55,738 nucleotides of DNA from Burkholderiaceae bacterium (GCA_947450605.1 CANFWB010000008.1:1-55738); one strand, 5' to 3'. Shown: positions 8,601 to 17,623, counted from the stretch's first letter. A program made the numbers and translations. The notes: generated by a model not told the origin, from the letters alone.

Positions 8601-10516
8601 GTTGCAGCCTTGCGCAACTTCATACGATAGCGTTTATCGGACATTGCCAATACTCCACCCAAGGCCATTAATACGCATCCAAGCCAAATCCAGTCGACGA
8701 AAGGCTTGTAATAAACCCGCACAGCCCATGCCTTATCGTCCAATTCCTCACCCAAGGAAACATAAATATCTCGAGTCAAACCAGCGTCAATTGCCGCTTC
8801 GGTCATTGGCATCGTAGAGGAGAAATAGCTGCGCTTTTCTGGATACATCGTCGCCTCTAACTTCCCATTGCGGGTCAGCAAAAAAGTACCTTGCATCGCC
8901 TTATAGTTTGGGCCAGGAACAGCGCTCACACTTTGCAGTTGAATTTGATATCCACCCACACTCACACTCTCACCAGCGAGCATGCGCACATCTTTCTCCT
9001 CCTGATAAGCGCCCACCATGGTCACGCCAATCACAAAGACTGCTATTCCCAGGTGCGCTATCTGCATACCAATAAACGAACGGGTAGGTTTACCTGCTTT
9101 TGCTTGGCGAATGATTTGCATCACCCCTGAACCAATCACCCAAAAGGCCAATAAGAATCCAAGGCTACTAAGCCAAGTAAATTCACCCATCGCAAATGGA
9201 ATCAATCCAGCCGCAATGACTGCTACCAATGCCGCGACCCATAAACGTTTAACGACAGCCAAGAGATTGGAGTTTTTCCAACTAGTCCAAGGTCCAATCC
9301 CCATCAATACCAATAGTGGAATCATGATGGGCACAAAGACGCTATTAAAGTAAGGGGGGCCTACTGAGATCTTCCCTAAATGCAGAGCATCAATCAACAA
9401 AGGATAGAGCGTCCCAAGCAAAACTGATGCAGCAGACACCACCAAGAAAACATTACCAAGCAAAATGAATGTTTCGCGTGAAGTAAGACTGAACTTACCC
9501 CCAAGAGCGCTTTTAGGGGCACGCCAAGCGTAGAGCGTTAATGACGAACCCACTACTAACACCAGGAAAATCAAGATGAATATTCCGCGCTTCGGGTCGG
9601 TTGCAAAAGCATGAACTGAAGTGAGTACTCCAGAGCGCACCAAGAATGTACCTAAGAGTGATAGTGAAAAAGCAGTAATCGCCAACAGTACTGTCCAACT
9701 CTTAAATCCACCACGCTTCTCGGTAACCGCTAAAGAATGTAGCAAAGCAGTGCCAACTAACCAAGGGATGAATGAGGCATTCTCAACTGGGTCCCAGAAC
9801 CACCAGCCACCCCAGCCTAGCTCGTAATAAGCCCACCAAGAGCCCAGGGCAATTCCCAGAGTCAGAAATACCCACGCCGCTGTTGTCCAAGGACGCGACC
9901 AGCGCGCCCAAGCGGCATCTAAACGACCAGATAATAAAGAGGCAATTGCAAACGCAAACGCGACCGAGAAGCCCACGTAGCCCATGTATAGCATGGGTGG
10001 ATGGAAGACTAATCCCGGATCCTGCAGCAAAGGATTTAAAGAGCGACCATCTTGTGCGGCCGGCAATAGTCTTTCAAAAGGGTTGGAAGTGGTCAGCACA
10101 AATAACAGAAGACCGGTAATCACCAAACCTAAGACACCAATCACACGCGCCACCATGAATTCATCAAGCGACTTGGATAGCTGCGCAACCAAAAATGTCC
10201 AAGTGGATAGCAAAAAAATCCACAGTAATAGGGAGCCCTCATGACCACCCCACACTGCACCTAAGCGGTAAACCACCGGCATTTGAGAGTTTGAGTGCTC
10301 GGCAACATAGAGGACAGAAAAATCATTGGCATAAAAACTCCAAGCGAGAATCGTGAATGCAATTGCAAGCAGTAGGAAAACCGTTTGGGCTGCCGGTCTA
10401 GCCAATAGAATCCACTCACGCCGGCCCTGATGGGCTCCGAGCAATGGCAATATGCCTTGAATGATGGCGACACACAAAGCCAGAATTAATGCATAGTGCC
10501 CAAACTCAGGAATCAT
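8597..10516 (-). CDS. ccmF: Haem lyase subunit CcmF
   Basis: A 639-residue polytopic inner-membrane protein of the haem-ligation complex (CcmF/H/I). The tryptophan-rich haem-handling motif (GWGGWWFWD, about residues 234-242) lies in a periplasmic loop as expected. About 14-15 hydrophobic segments can be read, and the C-terminal periplasmic domain ends in a last membrane helix (WIWLGCVLMALGGVLAM). The length matches the family (about 640-670). The ATG overlaps the ccmE stop in TAATG. Several sizeable plus-strand open frames lie opposite this gene, and I treat them as shadows. Confidence 0.96.
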   Translation of the reverse strand: MIPEFGHYALILALCVAIIQGILPLLGAHQGRREWILLARPAAQTVFLLLAIAFTILAWSFYANDFSVLYVAEHSNSQMPVVYRLGAVWGGHEGSLLLWIFLLSTWTFLVAQLSKSLDEFMVARVIGVLGLVITGLLLFVLTTSNPFERLLPAAQDGRSLNPLLQDPGLVFHPPMLYMGYVGFSVAFAFAIASLLSGRLDAAWARWSRPWTTAAWVFLTLGIALGSWWAYYELGWGGWWFWDPVENASFIPWLVGTALLHSLAVTEKRGGFKSWTVLLAITAFSLSLLGTFLVRSGVLTSVHAFATDPKRGIFILIFLVLVVGSSLTLYAWRAPKSALGGKFSLTSRETFILLGNVFLVVSAASVLLGTLYPLLIDALHLGKISVGPPYFNSVFVPIMIPLLVLMGIGPWTSWKNSNLLAVVKRLWVAALVAVIAAGLIPFAMGEFTWLSSLGFLLAFWVIGSGVMQIIRQAKAGKPTRSFIGMQIAHLGIAVFVIGVTMVGAYQEEKDVRMLAGESVSVGGYQIQLQSVSAVPGPNYKAMQGTFLLTRNGKLEATMYPEKRSYFSSTMPMTEAAIDAGLTRDIYVSLGEELDDKAWAVRVYYKPFVDWIWLGCVLMALGGVLAMSDKRYRMKLRKAAT

Positions 10517-10947
10517 TATTTACTTCCATTTTTTTGAGCTTGCTCTAAAGCATGCTTAGCCTCTGGAGGCATATAGTTTTCATCATGCTTGGCGAGCACT
10601 TCGCTGGCGATAAATTGACCGCTTGGATCGAGGCGACCTTGAATGACTGCACCCTTACCCTCTTTAAATAAATCCGGAAGAATGCCCGTATAAGCAACCG
10701 GAATATCTTTTACCAAATCGGTAATCACAAAGTGCACAGTTAAACCATCCCGCCTGAGTGAGCCGTCCTTCACCATGCCACCAATTCGAAAGGCTTGGCC
10801 TGTAGGTGACTTACCTGCAGCCACCTCAGTAGGGGTGACGTACAAAGCAATATTGCTGTTCAGTGCATTCAAAATTAATACTACCGCCAAACCAATGGCA
10901 ATAAGTGCGCCAACAATAATGGCTGCCCGTTTATGTCTTGGCTTCAC
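10516..10947 (-). CDS. ccmE: Haem chaperone CcmE
   Basis: A 143-residue membrane-anchored periplasmic haem chaperone. After an N-terminal helix (about 8-28) comes the OB-fold beta barrel. The haem-binding H121 and the downstream Y125 sit in [12 protein letters not shown], which corresponds to the His130/Tyr134 motif of E. coli CcmE. It takes haem from CcmC and hands it to CcmF. The start is GTG at 10947, overlapping the ccmD stop as GTGA. Confidence 0.96.
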   Translation of the reverse strand: MKPRHKRAAIIVGALIAIGLAVVLILNALNSNIALYVTPTEVAAGKSPTGQAFRIGGMVKDGSLRRDGLTVHFVITDLVKDIPVAYTGILPDLFKEGKGAVIQGRLDPSGQFIASEVLAKHDENYMPPEAKHALEQAQKNGSK

Positions 10948-11132
10948 TTGCCATCCTTTTGATCAAACTGTTCTGCCATAACTTCGCGTTGAATTCTGCG
11001 CACAATGGCTTTATGACGTGCTCGAACTGCTAAAGGCTCAATCAGAAATACCAGAGCGCATATGCCAAAGCTGCACCATACATATAGTGCATAACCACCC
11101 ATCGCAAAGAACTCAGCGGGACTATTCCACAT
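10944..11132 (-). CDS. ccmD: Haem exporter protein CcmD
   Basis: A 62-residue single-pass membrane protein that helps release holo-CcmE from the CcmABC complex. It has a hydrophobic helix ([21 protein letters not shown]) followed by a basic cytoplasmic tail ([14 protein letters not shown]), as in the family. The ATG at 11132 forms a TGATG overlap with the ccmC stop. A TTG one codon earlier is less likely. Confidence 0.9.
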   Translation of the reverse strand: MWNSPAEFFAMGGYALYVWCSFGICALVFLIEPLAVRARHKAIVRRIQREVMAEQFDQKDGK

Positions 11133-11902
11133 CAATACTTAACCTTATTTAATTGCTTAACCCAATCAGTATGTGCCTCACGCTCCAAGATGATCGCACG
11201 CACACGCATTAACCCTACCGCTATTGAGTACATCCACAAGCATAAAGCCATCAACAACATTCCCCAGAGCATGGTCTGAGCCATAGCTGGAGCCTTGGTT
11301 AAAGAAACCGAAGCCCCTTGATGTAAGGTATTCCACCATTTCACTGAAAAATAAATAATGGGGACATTCACCACACCAACCAAGGCTAAGATCGCCCCCG
11401 CCTTATCTGCCCTACGCGCGTTATCAATTGAGGCTTGCAGAGCAATAAAACCTAAATACAGAAAAAGTAGGATCAACTCCGAAGTTAAGCGAGCATCCCA
11501 AACCCACCAAGCGCCCCACATTGGTTTACCCCAAAATGCGCCGGTCCATAAAGATAGAAAGGCCATCCAGGCGCCAATCGGTGCAAGCGCCTGCGCCATC
11601 ATGGCTGACAAGCGGGTGTTAAACACCAAACCCAATCCTGCCCAAGCAGCCATCACCAAATAGATGAACATGGACATCCAAGAAGCAGGCACATGAATAA
11701 AAATAATTCGGTAGCCCTGACCCTGCACTGCGTCTACTGGAGCCACAAAGAAGCTGATCCATAGGCCAGCTACTCCAAAAATAATGGAGAGCGCCCAGAA
11801 CCAAGGGATCATCTTTCCAGCCAAAGGATAAAAAGTGCTCGGGCTCGAGAATTTGAACCAGTTCATCACACGGCTAGAAGACACATTATTTACATGACTC
11901 AT
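11132..11902 (-). CDS. ccmC: Haem exporter/handling protein CcmC
   Basis: A 256-residue six-helix inner-membrane protein that loads haem onto CcmE. The tryptophan-rich motif WGAWWVWD (129-136) and the flanking periplasmic histidines (H70 in FIHVPASW, and a second in NTLHQGAS) match the haem-binding arrangement of the family. The first 25 or so residues are a slightly longer cytoplasmic leader than usual. It starts in an ATGA overlap with ccmB. Confidence 0.96.
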   Translation of the reverse strand: MSHVNNVSSSRVMNWFKFSSPSTFYPLAGKMIPWFWALSIIFGVAGLWISFFVAPVDAVQGQGYRIIFIHVPASWMSMFIYLVMAAWAGLGLVFNTRLSAMMAQALAPIGAWMAFLSLWTGAFWGKPMWGAWWVWDARLTSELILLFLYLGFIALQASIDNARRADKAGAILALVGVVNVPIIYFSVKWWNTLHQGASVSLTKAPAMAQTMLWGMLLMALCLWMYSIAVGLMRVRAIILEREAHTDWVKQLNKVKY

Positions 11903-12564
11903 TCGATAGCAATCTTGACAGCGGTAGCACTAACCCAAGGCACAAATGCTAATGCCAAAATGAATAAAGCGCCCAATAGAGAAAAATGGCCTGAGATATC
12001 AAGACCCATGTTACTGGCGTATACAGCACCAGCACCAAAAATCAATACCGGAATATAAAGCGGCAAGATCAAGAGGCTCATTAATACGCTACCACCCCTC
12101 ACCCCTAAAGTTAAAGCCGCTCCAATCGAGCCCAACAATGATAGAACAGGCGTTCCTAGCAGCAGCGCTGCCATTAACACCCTGAGCGACTCAGCATCCA
12201 AATCAAATTGAATACCAATCACTGGCGCCAATAAAACCAAGGGAAGCCCAGAGACTAACCAATGAGCAACAATCTTGCCAAACACGAGCGACGTAAAGGA
12301 GTTGGGAGATAAAACCAATTGCTCTAAAGTACCATCGGCGTAATCGGTTGCAAACATCCGCTGCAGACCAAGCAAGGTGGAGAGCAAGGCTGCCACCCAA
12401 ATCACGCCGGGAGCAATCTTTCTGAGTAAGGCGGCATCAGCACCAATTCCCAATGGAAATAAGCTAGTGACGATCACAAAGAAGAATAAGGCCGTCAAGA
12501 CTTCACTTTTACGACGCATAACCAACAATAGATCACGCTTGATAATAGTCATGAAGGCGTTCAT
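11899..12564 (-). CDS. ccmB: Haem exporter membrane subunit CcmB
   Basis: A 221-residue ABC-type membrane subunit with about six helices. The N-terminal LLVMRRKSEVLTALFFFVIV and the region GLQRMFATDYADGTLEQLVLS are highly characteristic of CcmB. With CcmA it uses ATP to free holo-CcmE from CcmC/D; direct haem export is no longer thought to be its role. It overlaps ccmA by ATGA. Confidence 0.95.
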   Translation of the reverse strand: MNAFMTIIKRDLLLVMRRKSEVLTALFFFVIVTSLFPLGIGADAALLRKIAPGVIWVAALLSTLLGLQRMFATDYADGTLEQLVLSPNSFTSLVFGKIVAHWLVSGLPLVLLAPVIGIQFDLDAESLRVLMAALLLGTPVLSLLGSIGAALTLGVRGGSVLMSLLILPLYIPVLIFGAGAVYASNMGLDISGHFSLLGALFILALAFVPWVSATAVKIAIE

Positions 12565-13208
12565 AAGTCGAGCACCCTCAAATTCGAAATAGCCAGCGGC
12601 TGGTGACTCGTCAACACCACCAAACCATTGCCTTCAAGATGCTGTTCTATCAAGCTTTGTAGCTCATGCACCGCCTGAGTATCCAGCGCATTAAAGGGCT
12701 CATCCAAGACCCAGACTTGCGCGCATCGCGTCAACATACGCGCCATCAATACGCGTTTTTTCTGCCCAGCAGATAAACAGCTCACTGGAAGATCTTCGCG
12801 CCCCTGTAGATTAAAGCGCCACAGGGCTGAAAACGCTTCGGCATCAGCAAGCTCAATGCCATCGATGGCTGCATACATGCGCAGATTTTCAAGAGCCGTC
12901 AAATCCTCTTTGAGCGCATCGCGATGACCTAAAAACAACAGCTTGCTGTGATATTCAGATGAATCTTGTTTGATGGAGACACCATCCCAACAAACTTCAC
13001 CAGACTCAGACGAAGATAGGCCGGTCAATAAGCGCAGCAGGCTTGTTTTTCCAACGCCATTCTCACCGCGAATATGAAGACATTCGCCAGGAGATACCCG
13101 CAAATCCAGCCGGGAAAATAACTCCCGCTCACCCCGTACACAAGTAATTGCGCGCGCCTCAAGCATGGGCGCAGTGGACTGAGGGATGGAGGAGTTAATG
13201 TCTGTCAT
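12561..13208 (-). CDS. ccmA: Haem exporter ATP-binding subunit CcmA
   Basis: A 215-residue ABC ATPase. The Walker A motif GENGVGKTS (48-56), the signature LSAGQ (145-149) and the Walker B segment VWVLDEP (165-171) are intact. The length and the closing switch region (VVLTSHQP) are those of CcmA. It is the first gene of the ccm operon. The 163-base gap upstream holds a promoter candidate (13243-13271) and separates it from a Bug receptor gene. Confidence 0.95.
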   Translation of the reverse strand: MTDINSSIPQSTAPMLEARAITCVRGERELFSRLDLRVSPGECLHIRGENGVGKTSLLRLLTGLSSSESGEVCWDGVSIKQDSSEYHSKLLFLGHRDALKEDLTALENLRMYAAIDGIELADAEAFSALWRFNLQGREDLPVSCLSAGQKKRVLMARMLTRCAQVWVLDEPFNALDTQAVHELQSLIEQHLEGNGLVVLTSHQPLAISNLRVLDL

Positions 13209-13242
13209 CAGAAGAAATGGCTTGAATCAAACCACCCCAGGC

Positions 13243-13271
13243 ATTTTCCAAGAGCCCCAAAGGGCTGTCAA
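13243..13271 (-). promoter_or_regulatory. Candidate sigma-70 promoter for the ccm operon
   Basis: On the minus strand a perfect -35 TTGACA (13271-13266) is followed after exactly 17 bases by GAAAAT (13248-13243), a 4-of-6 match to the -10 consensus, 35 bases before the ccmA start. The spacer contains the small hairpin GCCC-TTTG-GGGC. Position and spacing fit; the -10 is weak. Confidence 0.4.
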
Positions 13272-13371
13272 ACCACCTAAAACAGTCTTTAAAGAATAAA
13301 TTTCTTTTAATTCAATCGCTTAGCTGATTATAAGCCGACTCATGAGTAAAGGCCTCACCCTGCCCAAAGCC

Positions 13372-14343
13372 TTATTCCGGCTTGATACCTGCACTTTTAA
13401 TAATCTTGCCCCAACGAACTGACTCTTTCTTCTGGAAAGCACCAAAAGCCTCTGGCGTCATAGCGTAATACTTAGCCCCCTCAGACTCGAGCTTTTTTTG
13501 CACCGCGGGCTGGATCATTATTTTATTGACCTCAGCATGCAACTTCTTCACGATGGCTGGAGGCGTCCCTGCAGGCGCAAATAAACCAATCCAGTTTTTG
13601 ACATCAAATCCAGGAAGCGTTTCGCTGATGCTAGGTAAATCCGGCATGGATGGATCCCTTGTCGCGCCCGTTACTGCTAGACCACGCAATTTATCACTCT
13701 TCACATAAGGCAGAATCGTCGGCATGGTAGCAAACATGACTTGCGTTTGCCCACCAATCAAGTCCGTGATTGCTAACGCATTTCCTTTGTATGGGATATG
13801 AGTCATATCTATTTTTGCGGTCAAGTTAAAAAGTTCTCCCGCTAAATTACTGGCAGTACCAATGCCACCCGACCCGTAAGACACCTTACCTGGGTGAGTC
13901 TTTACGTAGGCAATAAGCTCGCTCACGCTTTTGACGGGCAAGCCAGGATTAACAGCCAGCAAGCCCTCAGCATCCAGCACAAAAGCCACTGGTACAAAAT
14001 CCTTAAGTGGGTCGTAAGGCATGCTCTTCACAAGATAGGGATTGACTGCATGCGTGCCAATGCTACCCATGATCAATGTATAGCCGTCTGCCGCTGATTT
14101 AGCCACAAAATCAGCGCCGATATTACCCCCGCCACCAGTCTTGTTTTCAACAATGACAGGCTGGTTATAGGCCTCGCTCAAGCCTTGAGCAATGATTCGC
14201 GAAAAACCATCAGCAATGCCACCAGTAGCAAATGGAGAGATGATTTTAATTTGACGGTTAGGATAACTGTCAGCCTGAGCGAATGCTTCCTGAAAACTCA
14301 AAAGGCTAAACCCCAGGATAAAAGCAGATGCGATTTTTTTCAT
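13372..14343 (-). CDS. Bug/TctC-family periplasmic solute-binding protein
   Basis: An orphan periplasmic receptor of about 323 residues. A signal peptide (MKKIASAFILGFSLLSFQEAFA) leads into PNRQIKIISPFATGGIADGF, then NKTGGGGNIGADFVAK and HIPYKGNALAITDLIGGQ, the family's ligand-site landmarks. The ATG at 14343 is preferred to a TTG two codons earlier. It lies 10 bases downstream of a gene for a signal-less amino-acid-type binding domain, so the two are probably co-transcribed. No membrane subunits are present, and the ligand is unknown. Confidence 0.9.
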   Translation of the reverse strand: MKKIASAFILGFSLLSFQEAFAQADSYPNRQIKIISPFATGGIADGFSRIIAQGLSEAYNQPVIVENKTGGGGNIGADFVAKSAADGYTLIMGSIGTHAVNPYLVKSMPYDPLKDFVPVAFVLDAEGLLAVNPGLPVKSVSELIAYVKTHPGKVSYGSGGIGTASNLAGELFNLTAKIDMTHIPYKGNALAITDLIGGQTQVMFATMPTILPYVKSDKLRGLAVTGATRDPSMPDLPSISETLPGFDVKNWIGLFAPAGTPPAIVKKLHAEVNKIMIQPAVQKKLESEGAKYYAMTPEAFGAFQKKESVRWGKIIKSAGIKPE

Positions 14344-14353
14344 GTTCAATTTC

Positions 14354-15097
14354 TTAGGATGTTCTTAATAGTGGTGCAGCAGATAAGCCTTGCACCTGAT
14401 ACTTCTGTATTAATGCAGTTACTAAACCCGAACCAATAAACTCTTGAACACATGCGCTCAAAAATTCGATTGATGCCGAATTGGAATTTTTGCTAGCGAT
14501 AGCTTGCTGAATACCAGTGAACTGGCCATCTAGGATTCGTGATCCCGGAATATTCTGAGAGGCAGTCACCAGGCCAGTTTTCAAGCCAGCCAATGCATCT
14601 AATTTCTCTCGAACAAATAACTCATTACTAGCCAGCACGCTATCAGCATGAACCAAGGTAGCATATTTGAGATTGCGCTGCAGCCAAAGATCATATGCAC
14701 TCTTGAAAAACGAAGCGATCCGAATTCCAGCTTGATCAACCTGTGCAACATCCACGATAGATGAGTTTTCTGGAACCAGGTAGGTTGCCTCAAGCTCCAC
14801 ATAAGCCGGCGTAAATGTCACGCGCTGAGCGCGAGCTGGATCAGAACCAACCAATGCGATTCCACATTGACCAGAGGCTGCTGACTCCACAACCTCTTCC
14901 TGAGTTTGACAACCCTTCAGATTTAGCTCCACACCCAGGCGATCAGCAATAGCACGACAAATATCAGGGGCTATTCCAGTAGGCTCACCAGAAGGTTGCC
15001 TGCCGGTAACCAACAGGAAGTTACCCAAATAAACAGAGGCGGATAGAACGCCATGAGGGGCAAGCTGCGCCCTCACTTCAGATGAAACATCAATCAC
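14354..15097 (-). CDS. Family 3 solute-binding domain protein without signal peptide
   Basis: A 247-residue protein resembling amino-acid ABC transporter binding proteins (SBP_bac_3): TGIAPDICRAIADRLGVELNL and AYVELEATYLVP are family-like. It starts directly with MIDVSSEVRAQLAPHG and has no hydrophobic leader, so as read it would stay in the cytoplasm. The start is GTG at 15097; the bases before it hold no in-frame export signal that I can see. It sits between a secreted beta-lactamase-fold hydrolase and a Bug receptor, all on the minus strand. The role is unknown: a ligand sensor, or an enzyme of the related cyclohexadienyl dehydratase fold, are possibilities. Confidence 0.7.
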   Translation of the reverse strand: MIDVSSEVRAQLAPHGVLSASVYLGNFLLVTGRQPSGEPTGIAPDICRAIADRLGVELNLKGCQTQEEVVESAASGQCGIALVGSDPARAQRVTFTPAYVELEATYLVPENSSIVDVAQVDQAGIRIASFFKSAYDLWLQRNLKYATLVHADSVLASNELFVREKLDALAGLKTGLVTASQNIPGSRILDGQFTGIQQAIASKNSNSASIEFLSACVQEFIGSGLVTALIQKYQVQGLSAAPLLRTS

Positions 15098-15126
15098 AAA
15101 AGATTCTCTTTAAGCACTATGAATAA

Positions 15127-15984
15127 TTAAAACTGAACAGTCTGACCTTCAGTCATTGGAATAATTTTGATTGAGCTACCCTTCATGGCATCTTGAAACT
15201 CTGCCAGAGTACCTTTTGCGAGCGGGTTGGAGTTGTAATGCATTGGGATGACCATCTTTGGCTTTACCCATGTACGTAAGGCATAAGCAGCATCATCAGG
15301 AGCCATCGTGAAATTTCCACCAATCGGAATTAACACCAGATCCGGCTTATAGTGCTCAGCAATAAACTTCATATCGCCAAAGAGGCCTGTATCGCCCATA
15401 TGCCAGATTTTGAAACCATTCTCTAGCTCAATGATGTAACCCATTGGCTCGCCCGCAGGATGAGATTCCAGCTTGTCAGTCGCTGGATTTTTCCATACCA
15501 ATAAAGAAGAGTGTTCCGCCTGTACAGCAGTTACCTTAATGCCAGGAAAAGGAGTGACTCGACCCGTCTTATTAAATCGATAGCCAAGGTCGGCAGGTAA
15601 TATTCCCAAAGTCACGAGTGGCGTCACCATATCTGCCGGACCATACAATTTTGTATTGTTCATTTTGGCAAGCGCTGGAGCATCGCCAATGTGATCCACG
15701 TGAGCATGGGTTACCAGCAATAAATCAATGGGTCCAATCGCAGCCAAATCATTTTTATACATCGGCGGTGTTTTTGGTCCACCCGTAATCCAAGGATCAA
15801 TCAAAATCATCTTGCCGCTAGGGCTCTTAATCCGAAATCCAGCCTGACCCAACCATAAGAGTTCAGCGCCACCTTGGGCATTCGTTTTAGTGCTGGCCTG
15901 GGTTTGCGCAAGGGCCACAGGAGTCAGCAGCATTGTAGAAATAATCCCAGCCACCAAAGAGCCCGCAAAAATATGAGTACGCAT
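15127..15984 (-). CDS. Secreted metallo-beta-lactamase-fold hydrolase (UPF0173-like)
   Basis: A 285-residue metal-dependent hydrolase with an N-terminal signal peptide (to about residue 27, LLTPVALAQ). The metal motif H93-A-H95-V-D97-H98 is intact, with further ligands in HMGDTGLFGD and the late MHYNSNP. The fold resembles UlaG/UPF0173 lactonases, which are normally cytoplasmic, so the leader is notable. I chose the ATG at 15984, with GGAG a few bases upstream, over a TTG four codons earlier. A terminator (16115-16141) separates it from the quinone reductase upstream, so it has its own promoter. The substrate is unknown. Confidence 0.8.
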   Translation of the reverse strand: MRTHIFAGSLVAGIISTMLLTPVALAQTQASTKTNAQGGAELLWLGQAGFRIKSPSGKMILIDPWITGGPKTPPMYKNDLAAIGPIDLLLVTHAHVDHIGDAPALAKMNNTKLYGPADMVTPLVTLGILPADLGYRFNKTGRVTPFPGIKVTAVQAEHSSLLVWKNPATDKLESHPAGEPMGYIIELENGFKIWHMGDTGLFGDMKFIAEHYKPDLVLIPIGGNFTMAPDDAAYALRTWVKPKMVIPMHYNSNPLAKGTLAEFQDAMKGSSIKIIPMTEGQTVQF

Positions 15985-16114
15985 GATTGTCTCCAAGTAT
16001 TTTTATTAATCTTGTGAAACTATAGCGGAGAAAAGGCAAGCCCGTTTATATGGCACTGCATCAATTTATCGGCATTTCATTCTTTACAAGGGCTGACCAT
16101 GAAATAGCAGTACC

Positions 16115-16141
16115 AATAAAAAACCCCGCCAAAGCGGGGTT
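16115..16141 (-). terminator. Rho-independent terminator downstream of quinone reductase
   Basis: The stem AACCCCGC / GCGGGGTT (16122-16129 with 16134-16141) has a 4-base loop. On the minus strand it is followed by a run of T residues (GGGGTTTTTTATT). It lies 20 bases past the quinone reductase stop at 16161 and ends the transcript coming from the 21-kb side. Confidence 0.88.
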
Positions 16142-16160
16142 CCTATAATGCATTTTTTGA

Positions 16161-17141
16161 TTAAGGCGTAATGACAATGGCGCCCGAAACTTTTCTTCCC
16201 TCTGCCGCTTTATGCGCTTCAGCAGCTTGCTCGAGGCTAAATTTAGCACCGATCTGCACCTTAACTCTACCCTGAGCAACAGCGTCAAAGACAGCGCGCG
16301 CATTTTCCTGAAGCAACTCAGGGGTAGCATTATGTGGAAATACCGAAGGTCTGGTTAAGAAGAGGCAACCCTTCTTATTTAAAATCTCTGGCTGAATTTC
16401 CGGGGCCGGGCCTGAGGCTGCACCAAACAAAGCGACCGTGCCAAATGGGGCAGCACAGTCAAGTGATCCCAAGAATGTCGTTTTAGCCACTGAGTCATAA
16501 ACCACATTTGCTTTGCGACCACCAGTTGCCTTAAGTACTTCCTCAACCCAATTCGGCTTAGAGTAATCCACCACGGCATCGCATCCAGCCTCCTTTGCTA
16601 CGGCAAACTTGGCTTCAGAGCCAACACTACCAACGACAAAGGCGCCCAAAGACTTTGCCCAACCAGCTAAGATTTGGCCAACACCACCAGCGGCAGCATG
16701 TATCAGGACAACATCGCCCGATTTCACTTTATAGGTCTTTTGAATCAAGTATTGGGCTGTCATTGCCTTGAAAAATACTGCCGCAGCAACTTCATCAGAG
16801 ATGGCATCTGGAACGGCCACCAACTTATCAACAGCAACATTACGAGCACTGGCATAAGCCCCAATACCGGCATTCATATACATCACACGATCACCCAACT
16901 TAAATCGAGTGACGCCTTCACCTAGAGCCTCAACTACACCAACGGCCTCATGACCGAGGCCTGTAGGCAATTCCAAAGGATAGACACCTGACCTTTGGTA
17001 CACGTCGATGAAGTTAAAGCCGATAGCTGTTTGACGAAGTTGCACTTCACCTTGAGTTGGAGCAGGCAATTCCTTATCAATTAACTGAATCACATCGGCA
17101 TTGCCGAGTTCTGAAAGACTAACAATTCGCGCAGTTGTCAC
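16161..17141 (-). CDS. NADPH:quinone oxidoreductase (zeta-crystallin/QOR type, MDR family)
   Basis: A 326-residue zinc-free medium-chain dehydrogenase/reductase. The N-terminal substrate domain has GFNFIDVYQRSGVYPLELP, and the nucleotide-binding motif AAAGGVGQILAGWAK (about 149-163) is typical of Qor. It reduces quinones with NADPH in the cytoplasm. The start is GTG at 17141 with GGTGAC upstream. It is the last gene of the minus-strand run beginning at 21013 and is closed by the terminator at 16115-16141; a detoxifying reductase fits the stress theme of that run. Confidence 0.88.
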   Translation of the reverse strand: MTTARIVSLSELGNADVIQLIDKELPAPTQGEVQLRQTAIGFNFIDVYQRSGVYPLELPTGLGHEAVGVVEALGEGVTRFKLGDRVMYMNAGIGAYASARNVAVDKLVAVPDAISDEVAAAVFFKAMTAQYLIQKTYKVKSGDVVLIHAAAGGVGQILAGWAKSLGAFVVGSVGSEAKFAVAKEAGCDAVVDYSKPNWVEEVLKATGGRKANVVYDSVAKTTFLGSLDCAAPFGTVALFGAASGPAPEIQPEILNKKGCLFLTRPSVFPHNATPELLQENARAVFDAVAQGRVKVQIGAKFSLEQAAEAHKAAEGRKVSGAIVITP

Positions 17142-17170
17142 AAGTCACCTTATTATTTTTATATAAAAAA

Positions 17171-17623
17171 TTATCTTACCGCAAGCGAGGCAGAGTTACC
17201 CTCTTCATCTTCAATTACGGCCCAAGTACTATCCCCCAGCTTTTTCACCGCCATAGAATAGGTCCAGGAGCCAGGGATGCCGCAACTCCATTGATCAGGG
17301 CCATTCTGTATCAATACATTTGCACCAATACGACTATCAAAATACAGATGGTATGTTTTGCCGTGGAGAGGATTAAAACTAAATTTAGCGCTGTGCACCA
17401 TTTCAGTAGCATCCAAGCGGGCTTGAAGCGCACGCGCCTGCTTCATTAACACTTCCGCCTGCTCCATGATGCGATCGTATTCAAGCTTTGCATTTTGGCG
17501 GGCAACATTCACCGCCTTGTCTTTTTCCTCCATGACCTTGATAGGCGCAAATACAGGTGCACCCACCTCCATGGGGTATTCAATGCCGGCATGTCTTGCT
17601 GGATCGGTGTCTTCTATTCTCAT
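17171..17623 (-). CDS. DUF2452 domain protein
   Basis: A protein of about 150 residues resembling the DUF2452 family, with no known function. The N-terminal part reads DPARHAGIEYPMEVGAPVFAPIKV. A long helical stretch follows (KAVNVARQNAKLEYDRIMEQAE), then a compact domain with HGKTYHLYF and WSCGIPGSWTYSMA, in which tyrosine and tryptophan are frequent. I prefer the ATG at 17623; a longer frame to 17668 would add 15 residues unlike the family and almost touch the photolyase stop. It lies between the photolyase and quinone reductase genes, in the same direction. Confidence 0.7.
   Translation of the reverse strand: MRIEDTDPARHAGIEYPMEVGAPVFAPIKVMEEKDKAVNVARQNAKLEYDRIMEQAEVLMKQARALQARLDATEMVHSAKFSFNPLHGKTYHLYFDSRIGANVLIQNGPDQWSCGIPGSWTYSMAVKKLGDSTWAVIEDEEGNSASLAVR

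Noticed and set aside
8338..9353. Plus-strand open frames of 79-159 codons opposite ccmG and ccmF
   Set aside because: They lie wholly inside strongly supported ccm genes, have low-complexity or unusual composition and no recognisable domains.
13253..13266. Small hairpin AGCCC/GGGCT upstream of ccmA as a terminator
   Set aside because: It has a short stem and no T-run in either direction, and it sits in the spacer of the ccm promoter candidate.
16061..16330. 89-codon minus-strand frame at the end of the quinone reductase gene
   Set aside because: It overlaps the reductase C-terminus in another frame and spans the rho-independent terminator, so it cannot be a separate gene.
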